DNA of 64,000 nucleotides from Pyrinomonadaceae bacterium (GTDB lineage Bacteria; Acidobacteriota; Blastocatellia; Pyrinomonadales; Pyrinomonadaceae): NCBI GenBank assembly GCA_021463165.1, contig JAJTWY010000001.1, positions 248,001 to 312,000 of the forward strand, read 5' to 3'. Shown piece by piece: positions 52,157 to 61,013 of this stretch (position 1 is its first letter; each line of letters starts with the position of its first letter). The notes under the pieces were generated by a model. It saw only the letters and a program-made list of their open reading frames with translations, ran no database searches and was not told where the DNA came from. The position numbers and the translations under genes were made by a program.

Positions 52157-53968
52157 TCATTTCGACCACTCGCTTGCCACACGAACATCGACCTTGATCG
52201 GAACTTTGGTCACATAGTCGTTTCCAGCCTGCAGCATTGCGGATTCGAGTTTTGCCGCGATCTGGTCTGCATCCGCGCTGTCACATTCGACCACGATCTC
52301 ATCATGCACGATATTGACGAGCTTAGCCGATGTCGAGACGATCTCCTCGTGAAGAAGCCTTAGAGCACGCTTGAGAATGTCGGCCGACGTTCCCTGTATC
52401 GGCATATTCTTGGCATATCTTTGAGCCGCTCCGATCGACGAGCGATCGCCCGCATCAAAGCCGATCCTCGCTAGGCGGCCCGATCTGGTTCGAGCCGAAC
52501 GGTCGGTCAGGACGCTCTTCGACTGCGTACGCAGCCATTCGTCCATCTTCGGATACGTCGCGAAATATCGCCGCAGCGTCGCCTCGGCTTCGGTTTGCGA
52601 AATACCGGTCATCATAGCGAACCGCGATGCCCCGAGTCCATAGACAACGCCAAAGTTCAAACGCTTTGCAAACGATCGCTGATCGGTTGTTACGTCTTCC
52701 GCGCTTATGCCAAAGACCTGGGCGGCGGTCGTCGCGTGAAAATCCCGGCCCGATTCGAATGCCGCAATAAAATTCGCATCGTCCGAAATGTCTGCGAGAA
52801 TGCGCAGCTCTATCTGAGAATAGTCGGCGATCACGAGCATTCGTCCGTCAGGAGCGCGGAAACAGCGTCGATATTCCTCTTCGTGCGGGATCTGTTGGAG
52901 ATTGGGTTTCGAGCACGCAAACCGGCCCGTAGGAGCTCCGATCTGCCGAAAATCAGCGTGGATCCGTCCAGTCGCAGGCTCGATAAATTCGAGAATATTC
53001 TCGCCGAAGCTCTGGCTTGCCTTTGCGAAACCACGGTATTCAAGCAGTTTGGCGACAACCGGATACTGATCCGCGAGCGGCTGCAGTTCCCATGCCCGGG
53101 TTGAAGACGGCACGGGCACGCCCAGGTTCATCAGGGCGTTCGTAACTTGATCGACCGAATCCAGATTTATTTGCGGTGCCCCAAAGAGCGAGGCCTGGGC
53201 AACTCCGGCGGCCAGCATGGCTTGCAGTTCGACTCCCGCTTTGCTTTGAACCGCCATCACGCGGTTCAGCTGTGCACGCCAGCGTTCGGCATCTAGATAG
53301 AAGCCATTCAACTCCATCTCGGCGATCGGCATGATGCATTCATTCTCGAGTTTCAATACCTGCTCGAGCGAGTCGTTTACGATGCGTTCCTGAACCTTCT
53401 CGCGAACCTCGGGCATGATGGCCGCGTCTTTGGCGGCATATTCGATCTGAGAAGCAGAGAGCTCATTTGCCGACCAATCACTTACCTGTTCGGTCTTGTC
53501 GAGCGTTCTGCCGAGAAAGAACTGGACCAGATCGGCCAGTCCATGCCGCCGCTCACCCTCGCCGGCCGAGATGAGGACGCTGGCCAGATATGTGTCATAG
53601 ATCCCGCCAACCTCACAGCCGAGGTGGTGCCTAACCCATTTTGTGTCGAATTTGGCGTTATGGGCGATCTTTGTGATCTTCTTCGACGAAAGGAGGTCCC
53701 GAAGGGGATCCAGTTCCGGATTCGAACGTAGAGCTTTGACCGATCCCGACAGACCATCTCCGCTCTCAAAACGGCCGCCGCCGAACCCCCGAAGGTCTAT
53801 CACCTTCGTCCGCGTTCCGTCGCTAAGCTGCACGAGCCGAAGTTCGCCCTTATACGGATCGAGCTCGGTCGTTTCAACGTCGAAGCCGAGAACGGGCTTT
53901 GCGGCGAGTTCTTCGCACGCCTTTTTGAGCGAATCGCCGTCGGTGATCGACTGAAAATATATCTCCAT
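52157..53968 (-). CDS. family A DNA polymerase with 3'-5' exonuclease domain, lacking the 5' nuclease domain
   Basis: Exo LGFDVETTELDPY; polymerase motifs VIADYSQIELRILADISDD, RSFAKRLNFGVVYGLGA, LVNIVHDEIVVECD; ATG at 53968. Confidence 0.92.
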   Translation of the reverse strand: MEIYFQSITDGDSLKKACEELAAKPVLGFDVETTELDPYKGELRLVQLSDGTRTKVIDLRGFGGGRFESGDGLSGSVKALRSNPELDPLRDLLSSKKITKIAHNAKFDTKWVRHHLGCEVGGIYDTYLASVLISAGEGERRHGLADLVQFFLGRTLDKTEQVSDWSANELSASQIEYAAKDAAIMPEVREKVQERIVNDSLEQVLKLENECIMPIAEMELNGFYLDAERWRAQLNRVMAVQSKAGVELQAMLAAGVAQASLFGAPQINLDSVDQVTNALMNLGVPVPSSTRAWELQPLADQYPVVAKLLEYRGFAKASQSFGENILEFIEPATGRIHADFRQIGAPTGRFACSKPNLQQIPHEEEYRRCFRAPDGRMLVIADYSQIELRILADISDDANFIAAFESGRDFHATTAAQVFGISAEDVTTDQRSFAKRLNFGVVYGLGASRFAMMTGISQTEAEATLRRYFATYPKMDEWLRTQSKSVLTDRSARTRSGRLARIGFDAGDRSSIGAAQRYAKNMPIQGTSADILKRALRLLHEEIVSTSAKLVNIVHDEIVVECDSADADQIAAKLESAMLQAGNDYVTKVPIKVDVRVASEWSK

Positions 53969-54177
53969 AGCTTGCCATAGATTGTAACGCGAGATTGTTC
54001 GGCATTCTAAATTGATCGACAAGGGGGTCCAAGATTGTCCGTCGTGCCGTGCACCCGACGCGCCGAATTCGCAGTATCGGTACGTACTGGGCGAATCGGT
54101 GACGTGGGATTCGTTGCGTTGAGCCTTCCGTGTCGGTAAAATCAGTACTTTTGGCCACGAGGGCCGGGAGTAACCCT

Positions 54178-55278
54178 ATGCTGCAAGCCGGGATCGTTGG
54201 ATTGCCCAACGTCGGAAAATCGACACTTTTTAACGCGTTGACCGCTCAGGAAGCTGCTCTGGCGGCGAATTACCCTTTTGCGACCATCGAACCGAATGTT
54301 GGGGTAGTCGCTGTGCCCGACGAACGTCTGGCCGTTCTGCAAAAGCTTAATAACGCCCAAAAGGTCGTGCCGGCGACCGTTGAATTCCTCGACATCGCCG
54401 GACTTGTTCGCGGAGCGTCGAAGGGTGAAGGCCTGGGAAACCAATTCCTCGCCAACATCCGCGAGACGCACGCCGTCGTACAGGTCGTCCGCTGCTTTGA
54501 TGACGATAACATCGTCCACGTCGAGGGCTCGGTTGACCCGATCCGCGATATCGAAACGATCCAGATCGAATTGGCTCTGGCCGATCTCGCATCTGCCGAA
54601 AAGCGCCGTGATAAGGCAATACGTGCCGCGAAAGCCGGAGACAAGGATGCAAAACGAGAACTCGAGATACTCGACAAGATCCAGCCGGTTCTCGAAGAAG
54701 GCCGCCCGGCACGGGCCGCCGGGCTTACGGACGACGAACGGGCGATCGTTCGCACCTGGTTCTTTCTTACGACCAAACCGACGATATATGCAGCGAATGT
54801 CGACGAAGATTCATTGTCGGATCCGTCAGCGAACCAGTACGTGGAAAGGGTCCGGGAGTATGCCGCAAAGGAAAACTCCGACGTCGTCGTCATCTGTGCC
54901 AAGCTTGAGGCCGAGTTGGTAGCCCTGGACGAAGCCGAACGTCTCGAATACCTAAAAGACCTCGGCCTCGATGGCTCGGGCGTCGATGGCCTGATCAAGG
55001 CCGCCTATCATATGCTCGGACTGATGTCGTTTCTGACGGCCGGCGAAAAGGAAGTGCGGGCGTGGACCATCCCGATCGGCACCAAGGCCCCGCAGGCCGC
55101 CGGCGAGATCCACTCCGACATCGAACGTGGTTTCATCCGAGCTGAGATCGTCTCATACGACGACCTGGTCTCATGCGGTTCACGTAAGGCCGCTCTCGAG
55201 AAAGGCCTCGCCCGCGTCGAAGGCAAGGATTACATCATGCAGGACGGTGATGTGGTCGATTTCAGGTTCAACGTGTGA
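54178..55278 (+). CDS. ychF: ribosome-binding ATPase/GTPase YchF
   Basis: GIVGLPNVGKSTLFNALT, NYPFATIEPNVGVV, GLGNQFLANIRE, MQDGDVVDFRFNV. Confidence 0.97.
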   Translation: MLQAGIVGLPNVGKSTLFNALTAQEAALAANYPFATIEPNVGVVAVPDERLAVLQKLNNAQKVVPATVEFLDIAGLVRGASKGEGLGNQFLANIRETHAVVQVVRCFDDDNIVHVEGSVDPIRDIETIQIELALADLASAEKRRDKAIRAAKAGDKDAKRELEILDKIQPVLEEGRPARAAGLTDDERAIVRTWFFLTTKPTIYAANVDEDSLSDPSANQYVERVREYAAKENSDVVVICAKLEAELVALDEAERLEYLKDLGLDGSGVDGLIKAAYHMLGLMSFLTAGEKEVRAWTIPIGTKAPQAAGEIHSDIERGFIRAEIVSYDDLVSCGSRKAALEKGLARVEGKDYIMQDGDVVDFRFNV

Positions 55279-55343
55279 GGCCGTCCGTGCGGTCGAGTTG
55301 GGTATAGGCTAAACTTTGTCGGTTGCCGTGGTAGAATCCCCTC

Positions 55344-55574
55344 ATGCGAGATCGCGATCTAAACGATCCAACAGAAGGGCCAGAATCGGCGATCGTTCAG
55401 CGGAGCTTCTCGCGGCGGCGGATCCATCTCGAGGCCGGTGACTTGATCCACTTTGACGTTGCCGGCTACCGGCTTGATCGCGAGTTGGGCATTGCCGAAC
55501 ATGTTGCAGTGGAAACCAATCTCAGGATCGTCAGGCAATGGCCTGACCTGATCTTTGAGAACCCGGCTCATTGA
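55344..55574 (+). CDS. hypothetical protein
   Basis: 76 aa ORF immediately upstream of the DUF3703 gene. Confidence 0.45.
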   Translation: MRDRDLNDPTEGPESAIVQRSFSRRRIHLEAGDLIHFDVAGYRLDRELGIAEHVAVETNLRIVRQWPDLIFENPAH

Positions 55575-55588
55575 CCGGATCACCTCCG

Positions 55589-55936
55589 ATGAATACGCTT
55601 CACGAACATATCGAATCCGAGCTTGCGGCGGCCGACAGAAATGCGGAGGAGGGCAACCTTGTCGAGTCATTCACCCATCTCGAACGGGCACACGTCCTTG
55701 GCCAGGCATCGACACGCGACCACACCCGCGTGCATTGGCGTATGTTCAAGCTCGGGCTTCGTCTGCACTCCCCTCGAGAGGTTTGGGGCCAGCTCATCCG
55801 CATTATCGGCGCCGCTACGAAAACCCCATTCGGGATCTACCCGAAGGGAAACACCGGTGGCTCAAACGTATGGTTCTTTCGACCGATGCCCATGCCGGAT
55901 GATCTTCAGAAGATCCTTGATGCGGATCGGCATTGA
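55589..55936 (+). CDS. DUF3703 family protein
   Basis: THLERAHVLGQASTRDHTRVHWRMFKLGLRLHSPREVWGQLIRIIGAATKTPFGIYPKGNTGGSNV. Confidence 0.85.
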   Translation: MNTLHEHIESELAAADRNAEEGNLVESFTHLERAHVLGQASTRDHTRVHWRMFKLGLRLHSPREVWGQLIRIIGAATKTPFGIYPKGNTGGSNVWFFRPMPMPDDLQKILDADRH

Positions 55937-55991
55937 ACCCAGGGTCGATATTGTTTGACCAGAACCTACAAATTGGGTTACTTTTTAGCTG

Positions 55992-56432
55992 ATGCACGCG
56001 TCGAGACGCATAAACAAGGGACTTGCCTTCTTCGTACTGGCATTTCTTTGCCTGAATATCGGCGGGGCCATATGCCTGACGATGTGTACCAGTTTGTTTG
56101 CAGCCGAAACAACGGCGGCCAGCGATGCTCACCTTTCGGAACATTGCAAACAAGCAAAGAAAGCTGCCGAGGAACGCGAACGCGGCCTGACCAAGATCGA
56201 TGCCGGCGAGGCTTCCTGCTGCATGATGCCGGTCGGCCTCTTTGCGGCCCCGGTCGAGAAACGGCCGGAATTCAAGGTCGTTCCGACGGTGGCGGCGGTT
56301 TCCCTAGTATTCGATCACGAATTTTCCGCTCCTGCTATTTTTAAGGCGAGCCTAACGGCCGCGCCTGTCTATCGTCCGCCACCGCTGGATCGGCGTGGCG
56401 AACGCATTCTCCACTCAGTCTTTCGGATCTAA
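55992..56432 (+). CDS. secreted/membrane Cys-containing protein of unknown function
   Basis: N-terminal hydrophobic segment, MCTS, ASCCMMPVG, C-term YRPPPLDRRGERILHSVFRI. Confidence 0.65.
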   Translation: MHASRRINKGLAFFVLAFLCLNIGGAICLTMCTSLFAAETTAASDAHLSEHCKQAKKAAEERERGLTKIDAGEASCCMMPVGLFAAPVEKRPEFKVVPTVAAVSLVFDHEFSAPAIFKASLTAAPVYRPPPLDRRGERILHSVFRI

Positions 56433-56535
56433 TTTAGAACGTGTGGTTCTTAACGGCCGGTAACGTGAGCGCTCCGAGGCGCGTGTGATCTATTCCGGTC
56501 AGCCATCTGTTTCTAGTGATTTTAGGGAGACTATC

Positions 56536-56952
56536 ATGAGATCGAAAATTTTAATTATCATCACCGCGATGCTGATCTTTGGCGTCGGCTTCGCAGTTTA
56601 CGCTTACAATTCCACATCCACCACAACTGACGTTGTCGCGGCTTCCTGCTGTTGTTGCAGCGGCGATTCCTGCCCGATGAAGGCCAAGGGAGAAGGTTCC
56701 GCTACCAGCGAGCATTCCTGCCCTATGATGTCCGCCGCTAAGCAAGAAGGCATGGCCGGACACAAGATGGCCGCCGGTGCCAAGCACGAAATGAAGGCTG
56801 ATGGTGACGGCCATTCCTGCCCGATGTTGAAAGACGCCAAGGCCGTCGCGAATCACGACGGTATGAAGCACTCGGCAGACAATGCAGCGCACTCCTGTTC
56901 GTGTGCATGTTGTGCAGCCGGCAAGGAAAAGAAGGACAAGATAGCGATCTAG
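56536..56952 (+). CDS. exported Cys/Met/His-rich putative metal-binding protein
   Basis: ASCCCCSGDSCPMK, HSCPMM, HSCPML, HSCSCACCAAG after an N-terminal TM; ATG at 56536. Confidence 0.8.
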   Translation: MRSKILIIITAMLIFGVGFAVYAYNSTSTTTDVVAASCCCCSGDSCPMKAKGEGSATSEHSCPMMSAAKQEGMAGHKMAAGAKHEMKADGDGHSCPMLKDAKAVANHDGMKHSADNAAHSCSCACCAAGKEKKDKIAI

Positions 56953-56987
56953 CCCCGCTGGTTTCTTATCAGTGAACTCCACGTAAC

Positions 56988-57037
56988 CTCAGCGTTCGCT
57001 GCGTTCGAACGAAGATCCAAACGCAGCGAACGCTGAG
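56988..57037. repeat. 18-bp perfect inverted repeat (stem-loop)
   Basis: CTCAGCGTTCGCTGCGTT (56988-57005) / AACGCAGCGAACGCTGAG (57020-57037), 14-nt loop. Confidence 0.88.
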
Positions 57038-57079
57038 TAGTTCGACGAGTTCGCGTGGAAGACCGCCTCTATTACCTGT

Positions 57080-59173
57080 ATGAGACTTCTTTTCGCAGCG
57101 ATCTTCGTATTGCTTTCGTCATACGCCGCGATGTCCCAGCGAGTCGTGCGCTACGACCTGACTATCGACCATAAGATGGTTCATTACTCGGGCAAGATGA
57201 GGCATGCGATCGCGATCAATAACCAGATACCGGCCCCGACGCTTGAGTTCACTGAGGGTGATATTGCCGAGATCTACGTCAAGAACAACCTCGACGAGGA
57301 ATCGTCGCTCCATTGGCATGGCATTTTGCTGCCCAATGAACAAGACGGTGTTCCGTATCTGACAACAACGCCTATCAAGCCGAAAGGGACTCATTTTTTC
57401 ACCTTCCCGATCCGCCAGAACGGTACGTACTGGTACCATTCGCACAGTAATTTGCAGGAGCAGAAGGGGCTGTATGGGGCCTTTATCATCAAGAAGCGCG
57501 ACGAGCCGCCGATGCCTTCGTACACGGTTCTGCTCAGCGACTGGACCGACGAGCATCCGCATGAGGTCATGCGAATGCTCAAGAACGCGAACGATTGGTT
57601 CGCGATCAAGAAGGATGCCGTTCAGAGTTACTCCGAGGCGGCAAAAGCCAAAGCCCTGAAGCAAAAATTCCGTCAGGAATGGCAGCGGATGAACGCGATG
57701 GACGTGAGCGATGTCTATTACGAAGCATTTCTCGCGAACGGTAAGAAAGAAGACGTCGCGCCGCAATTCAAGGCGGGTGAAAAGGTACGCCTTCGGATCA
57801 TCAACGGGTCGGCATCGACCTATTTTTGGGTACAGTTTGCGGGCGGCCAGTTATCCGTCGTGGCGAGCGACGGGATGGACGTCGTGCCGGTCAATGTCGA
57901 TCGGATGATCATGGGGATTGCTGAAACGTTCGATGTGATCGTCACGGTGCCTGAGGACAAGTCGTTTGAGCTTCGTGCAACATCCGAGGATCGGGTTGGT
58001 TCGACCTCGGTTTGGCTCGGTTCGGGTGAGAAGGTCCCGGCTCCTGTTTTGCCAAAACTAAATCTTTTCGAGGGAATGCGGATGATGAATGACATGTCCA
58101 AACACAAGGACATGGAAATGTCCTATCAGCAGATGGACATGAACGAGGTCATGTATCCCGAGGTCGTTCCAGACCCTTCGAAACCCGACCAGCGGCCTCC
58201 CGTAACGCTCAACTATGCGATGCTAAAGTCGCCGACGAGTACGGCTCTGGATCCGGCTAAGCCGTTGCGTGAATTGAAGTTCCGACTTACCGGCAACATG
58301 AACCGCTATATGTGGTCGCTCGATGACAAACCGCTTTCGAAATCGGACAAGATACTGATCAAAAAGGGCGAGACGGTCCGCATCACGATGTACAACGATA
58401 CGATGATGCGGCATCCGATGCATCTTCACGGACATTTTTTCCGCGTACTGAATGGCCAGGGCGACTATTCGCCCCTCAAAAACGTGCTCGACGTGATGCC
58501 GATGGAGACGAACGTGATCGAGTTCGACGCGAACGAGGAGAAGGACTGGTTTTTCCATTGCCACATTCTCTACCACATGATGGCCGGTATGGGCCGCGTG
58601 TTCTCGTATAAGGATTCACCGCCGAATACACAGGTGCCGACCACGAAGGCCAATTGGAACTTCTTTAAGAAGGAAGACGAGCGAATGATCCATCCGATGA
58701 TGAATTTGTCGCTTCAATCGAACGGCGTTTTCGGACACGGAATGGTCTCGAATAACTACTACTTCGCTGTGACCGATTTTCATGGGAATCCGAAACATGG
58801 GTTCGAGATCGAGAACAAGTTCGGCCGCTTTTTCGGCAGTCAGCAGTTTTTCAACGGATACGTCGGTTTCCAGTACGAAAGGAAAAAGGAGCACGGGAGT
58901 TGGGAGAATGAGATATTTGGCACCGTTGGCTTTGAGTACACGTTACCGATGTTCCTCAAGGCAGATGCCCGCGTCAATACGAAAGGTCGTTTCAGGCTTC
59001 AGCTAAGCCGTGAGGATATTGCCTTATCGCGTCGTTTAAGGGCCGATGCAATGTGGAATACAGACAAGGAGTATCAATTCGGGCTGCGATACATCTTCGC
59101 CAAGAGATGGCAGATCACGGGAAATTATAAGAATGATTACGGTCTGGGAGGAGGCATCACGTTTAGCTACTAG
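57080..59173 (+). CDS. multicopper oxidase (CopA-like) with C-terminal beta-barrel-like extension
   Basis: SSLHWHGILLPNEQDGVPYLT, GTYWYHSHSNLQEQKGLYG, RHPMHLHGHFF, DWFFHCHILYHMMAGM; extra ~150 aa ending GGGITFSY. Confidence 0.92.
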   Translation: MRLLFAAIFVLLSSYAAMSQRVVRYDLTIDHKMVHYSGKMRHAIAINNQIPAPTLEFTEGDIAEIYVKNNLDEESSLHWHGILLPNEQDGVPYLTTTPIKPKGTHFFTFPIRQNGTYWYHSHSNLQEQKGLYGAFIIKKRDEPPMPSYTVLLSDWTDEHPHEVMRMLKNANDWFAIKKDAVQSYSEAAKAKALKQKFRQEWQRMNAMDVSDVYYEAFLANGKKEDVAPQFKAGEKVRLRIINGSASTYFWVQFAGGQLSVVASDGMDVVPVNVDRMIMGIAETFDVIVTVPEDKSFELRATSEDRVGSTSVWLGSGEKVPAPVLPKLNLFEGMRMMNDMSKHKDMEMSYQQMDMNEVMYPEVVPDPSKPDQRPPVTLNYAMLKSPTSTALDPAKPLRELKFRLTGNMNRYMWSLDDKPLSKSDKILIKKGETVRITMYNDTMMRHPMHLHGHFFRVLNGQGDYSPLKNVLDVMPMETNVIEFDANEEKDWFFHCHILYHMMAGMGRVFSYKDSPPNTQVPTTKANWNFFKKEDERMIHPMMNLSLQSNGVFGHGMVSNNYYFAVTDFHGNPKHGFEIENKFGRFFGSQQFFNGYVGFQYERKKEHGSWENEIFGTVGFEYTLPMFLKADARVNTKGRFRLQLSREDIALSRRLRADAMWNTDKEYQFGLRYIFAKRWQITGNYKNDYGLGGGITFSY

Positions 59174-59208
59174 ATCGCCTCGGCCAGAAAGTTTACGAGA
59201 AAACAACT

Positions 59209-59733
59209 ATGAGAACAGTAAAAATTGGATTATTTACAGCGGTGGTGTCGATCCTTGCGGTCGCTGCCAACGCACAGGACCTCGGAGCCATCGATCCTGC
59301 CGTAAAGGGCCAGGTGGGGACGATACTCGTTAAGTATTATGGTGTAAAAGATGGGCTGGTCGCGTCTGATCATGAGGCGGCAAGTACGCATGCCGGTGAA
59401 CTGGTCACCGCACTCGAGGCGGTCGATGCGAGCAAGATGCCCGGGCCGCAGAAAACCGAGTGGGAAAAGCTGCAGGCGCTGGTTCGCACCGACGCGGTTC
59501 ACATCAATAGAAACAAAGACCTTGTTCATCAACGCGAGCATTTCGCAAAGCTGTCGAATAACATGTACACCCTTGTGGCCAGCTTCAAAGCGAACGACGC
59601 AGAAGCGTATTGGCATTACTGCCCTATGAAAAAGGCGTCGTGGCTCTCTAACAGCAAAGAGGTTCGGAATCCATACTACGGCAGCAAAATGCTCAAATGC
59701 GGGTCGGTCAAGGCGACTCTTGCAAAGAACTAA
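59209..59733 (+). CDS. DUF3347 family secreted protein
   Basis: signal peptide; VKYYGVKDGLVASDHEAASTHAGELVTAL...HYCPMKKASWLSNSKEVRNPYYGSKMLKCGSV. Confidence 0.85.
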   Translation: MRTVKIGLFTAVVSILAVAANAQDLGAIDPAVKGQVGTILVKYYGVKDGLVASDHEAASTHAGELVTALEAVDASKMPGPQKTEWEKLQALVRTDAVHINRNKDLVHQREHFAKLSNNMYTLVASFKANDAEAYWHYCPMKKASWLSNSKEVRNPYYGSKMLKCGSVKATLAKN

Positions 59734-59886
59734 GAGAATTTCATCTAAGGCAGGCTTTGATCGTCCGTTGCGACGCTGACCCGTCCGCGTGGGCACCATT
59801 CCTGAGTGGTCAGAAACATCCAAACGCGACAAGATAAAACGACTCTCAAATGAGATAATCGAGGTTCGGTAGGTCGAGATCAATAA

Positions 59887-60333
59887 ATGGAGCCGATCGA
59901 GGGCAACAAAGCGGAGTATGGCATCACGTGGCTCTATGCCGCGTGGTTCCTGGCATTGGCGGGAACGGTCGGAAGTTTATTCTTTAGCGAGGTGATGCTC
60001 TATCCACCGTGCGTTCTATGCTGGTATCAGCGGATCGCGCTCTATCCGCTGGTGGTGATCATCGCTGTCGGTATATTCGCTCGAGATAGCGGCGTTGTTA
60101 GGTACGCGCTTCCGCTGTGTCTGCTTGGCCTTGGGATCGCCGTCTATCACAACCTGCTCTATTTCGGGTTCATACCCGAGAGCATCACACCCTGTACTGA
60201 GGGCGTTCCGTGCAACGCAAAGCAGGTCGAATTGCTCGGTTTCATAACGATCCCGCTGATGGCTCTCGGCGGCTTCGCGGCGATCGCGATCTGTTTGTTT
60301 TTGACGAAACGTAAAGACACACGAACGGTATGA
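59887..60333 (+). CDS. disulfide bond formation protein DsbB/BdbC-like
   Basis: PPCVLCWYQRIALYPLVVI and PCTEGVPCNAKQVELLGF with four TM. Confidence 0.92.
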   Translation: MEPIEGNKAEYGITWLYAAWFLALAGTVGSLFFSEVMLYPPCVLCWYQRIALYPLVVIIAVGIFARDSGVVRYALPLCLLGLGIAVYHNLLYFGFIPESITPCTEGVPCNAKQVELLGFITIPLMALGGFAAIAICLFLTKRKDTRTV

Positions 60334-61013
60334 GAAAAGACGTATTGGTAATGGGCGCGATCGCCATCGCGGTTATCCTGGCGGCGTATTTCGGAGCCGG
60401 CTATTATCGCAGTTCAGTTCAGGAAGTCAGAAAACCGGCAGCAAATACCGCGACGACGGCACCTGCCGGGCAGTTGATCCGCGAGGACAGCCCGACGATG
60501 GGGCCGGCCGACGCGAAGGTCACGCTGGTAGAGTTTTACGACCCTGAATGCGAATCATGTGCGGCATTCGGCCCTGTCGTCAAGAAGATTTATGCCGACT
60601 ATGGCGGAAAGGTGCGGTTGGTCATGCGCTACATGCCCCTGCACAAAAATTCAATGACCGCGGCGACCTTTATCGAGGCCGCGGGTGAGCAGGGAAAATA
60701 CTGGGAGGCCCAGGAACTTCTGTTCAAGAAACAGCCTGAGTGGGGCGAGAAGCATGGGGTTCCGCCAGATCCGAAGGCGCCGCCCATCAACGAATTGTTC
60801 GATAAATACGCACAGGAGCTTAGCCTTGACATGGAAAAGGCGAGGGTCTCGATCAACGCCCGGAAATTTGAAGAAAAGATCAAGCGCGATCAAAAAGACG
60901 GGCAGGGATTGGGCGTTCGCCGGACGCCAAGCTTCTTTGTCAATGGCCGTGAACTCGCTCGCTTTAGCGAGGCTGACCTAAGAGCCCTTATTGATGAGGA
61001 ATTGAAAAAATGA
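60330..61013 (+). CDS. DsbA-family thiol-disulfide oxidoreductase
   Basis: VTLVEFYDPECESCAAFGPVVKKIYADY, GVRRTPSFFVNGREL; overlaps dsbB by 4 nt. Confidence 0.92.
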   Translation: MRKDVLVMGAIAIAVILAAYFGAGYYRSSVQEVRKPAANTATTAPAGQLIREDSPTMGPADAKVTLVEFYDPECESCAAFGPVVKKIYADYGGKVRLVMRYMPLHKNSMTAATFIEAAGEQGKYWEAQELLFKKQPEWGEKHGVPPDPKAPPINELFDKYAQELSLDMEKARVSINARKFEEKIKRDQKDGQGLGVRRTPSFFVNGRELARFSEADLRALIDEELKK

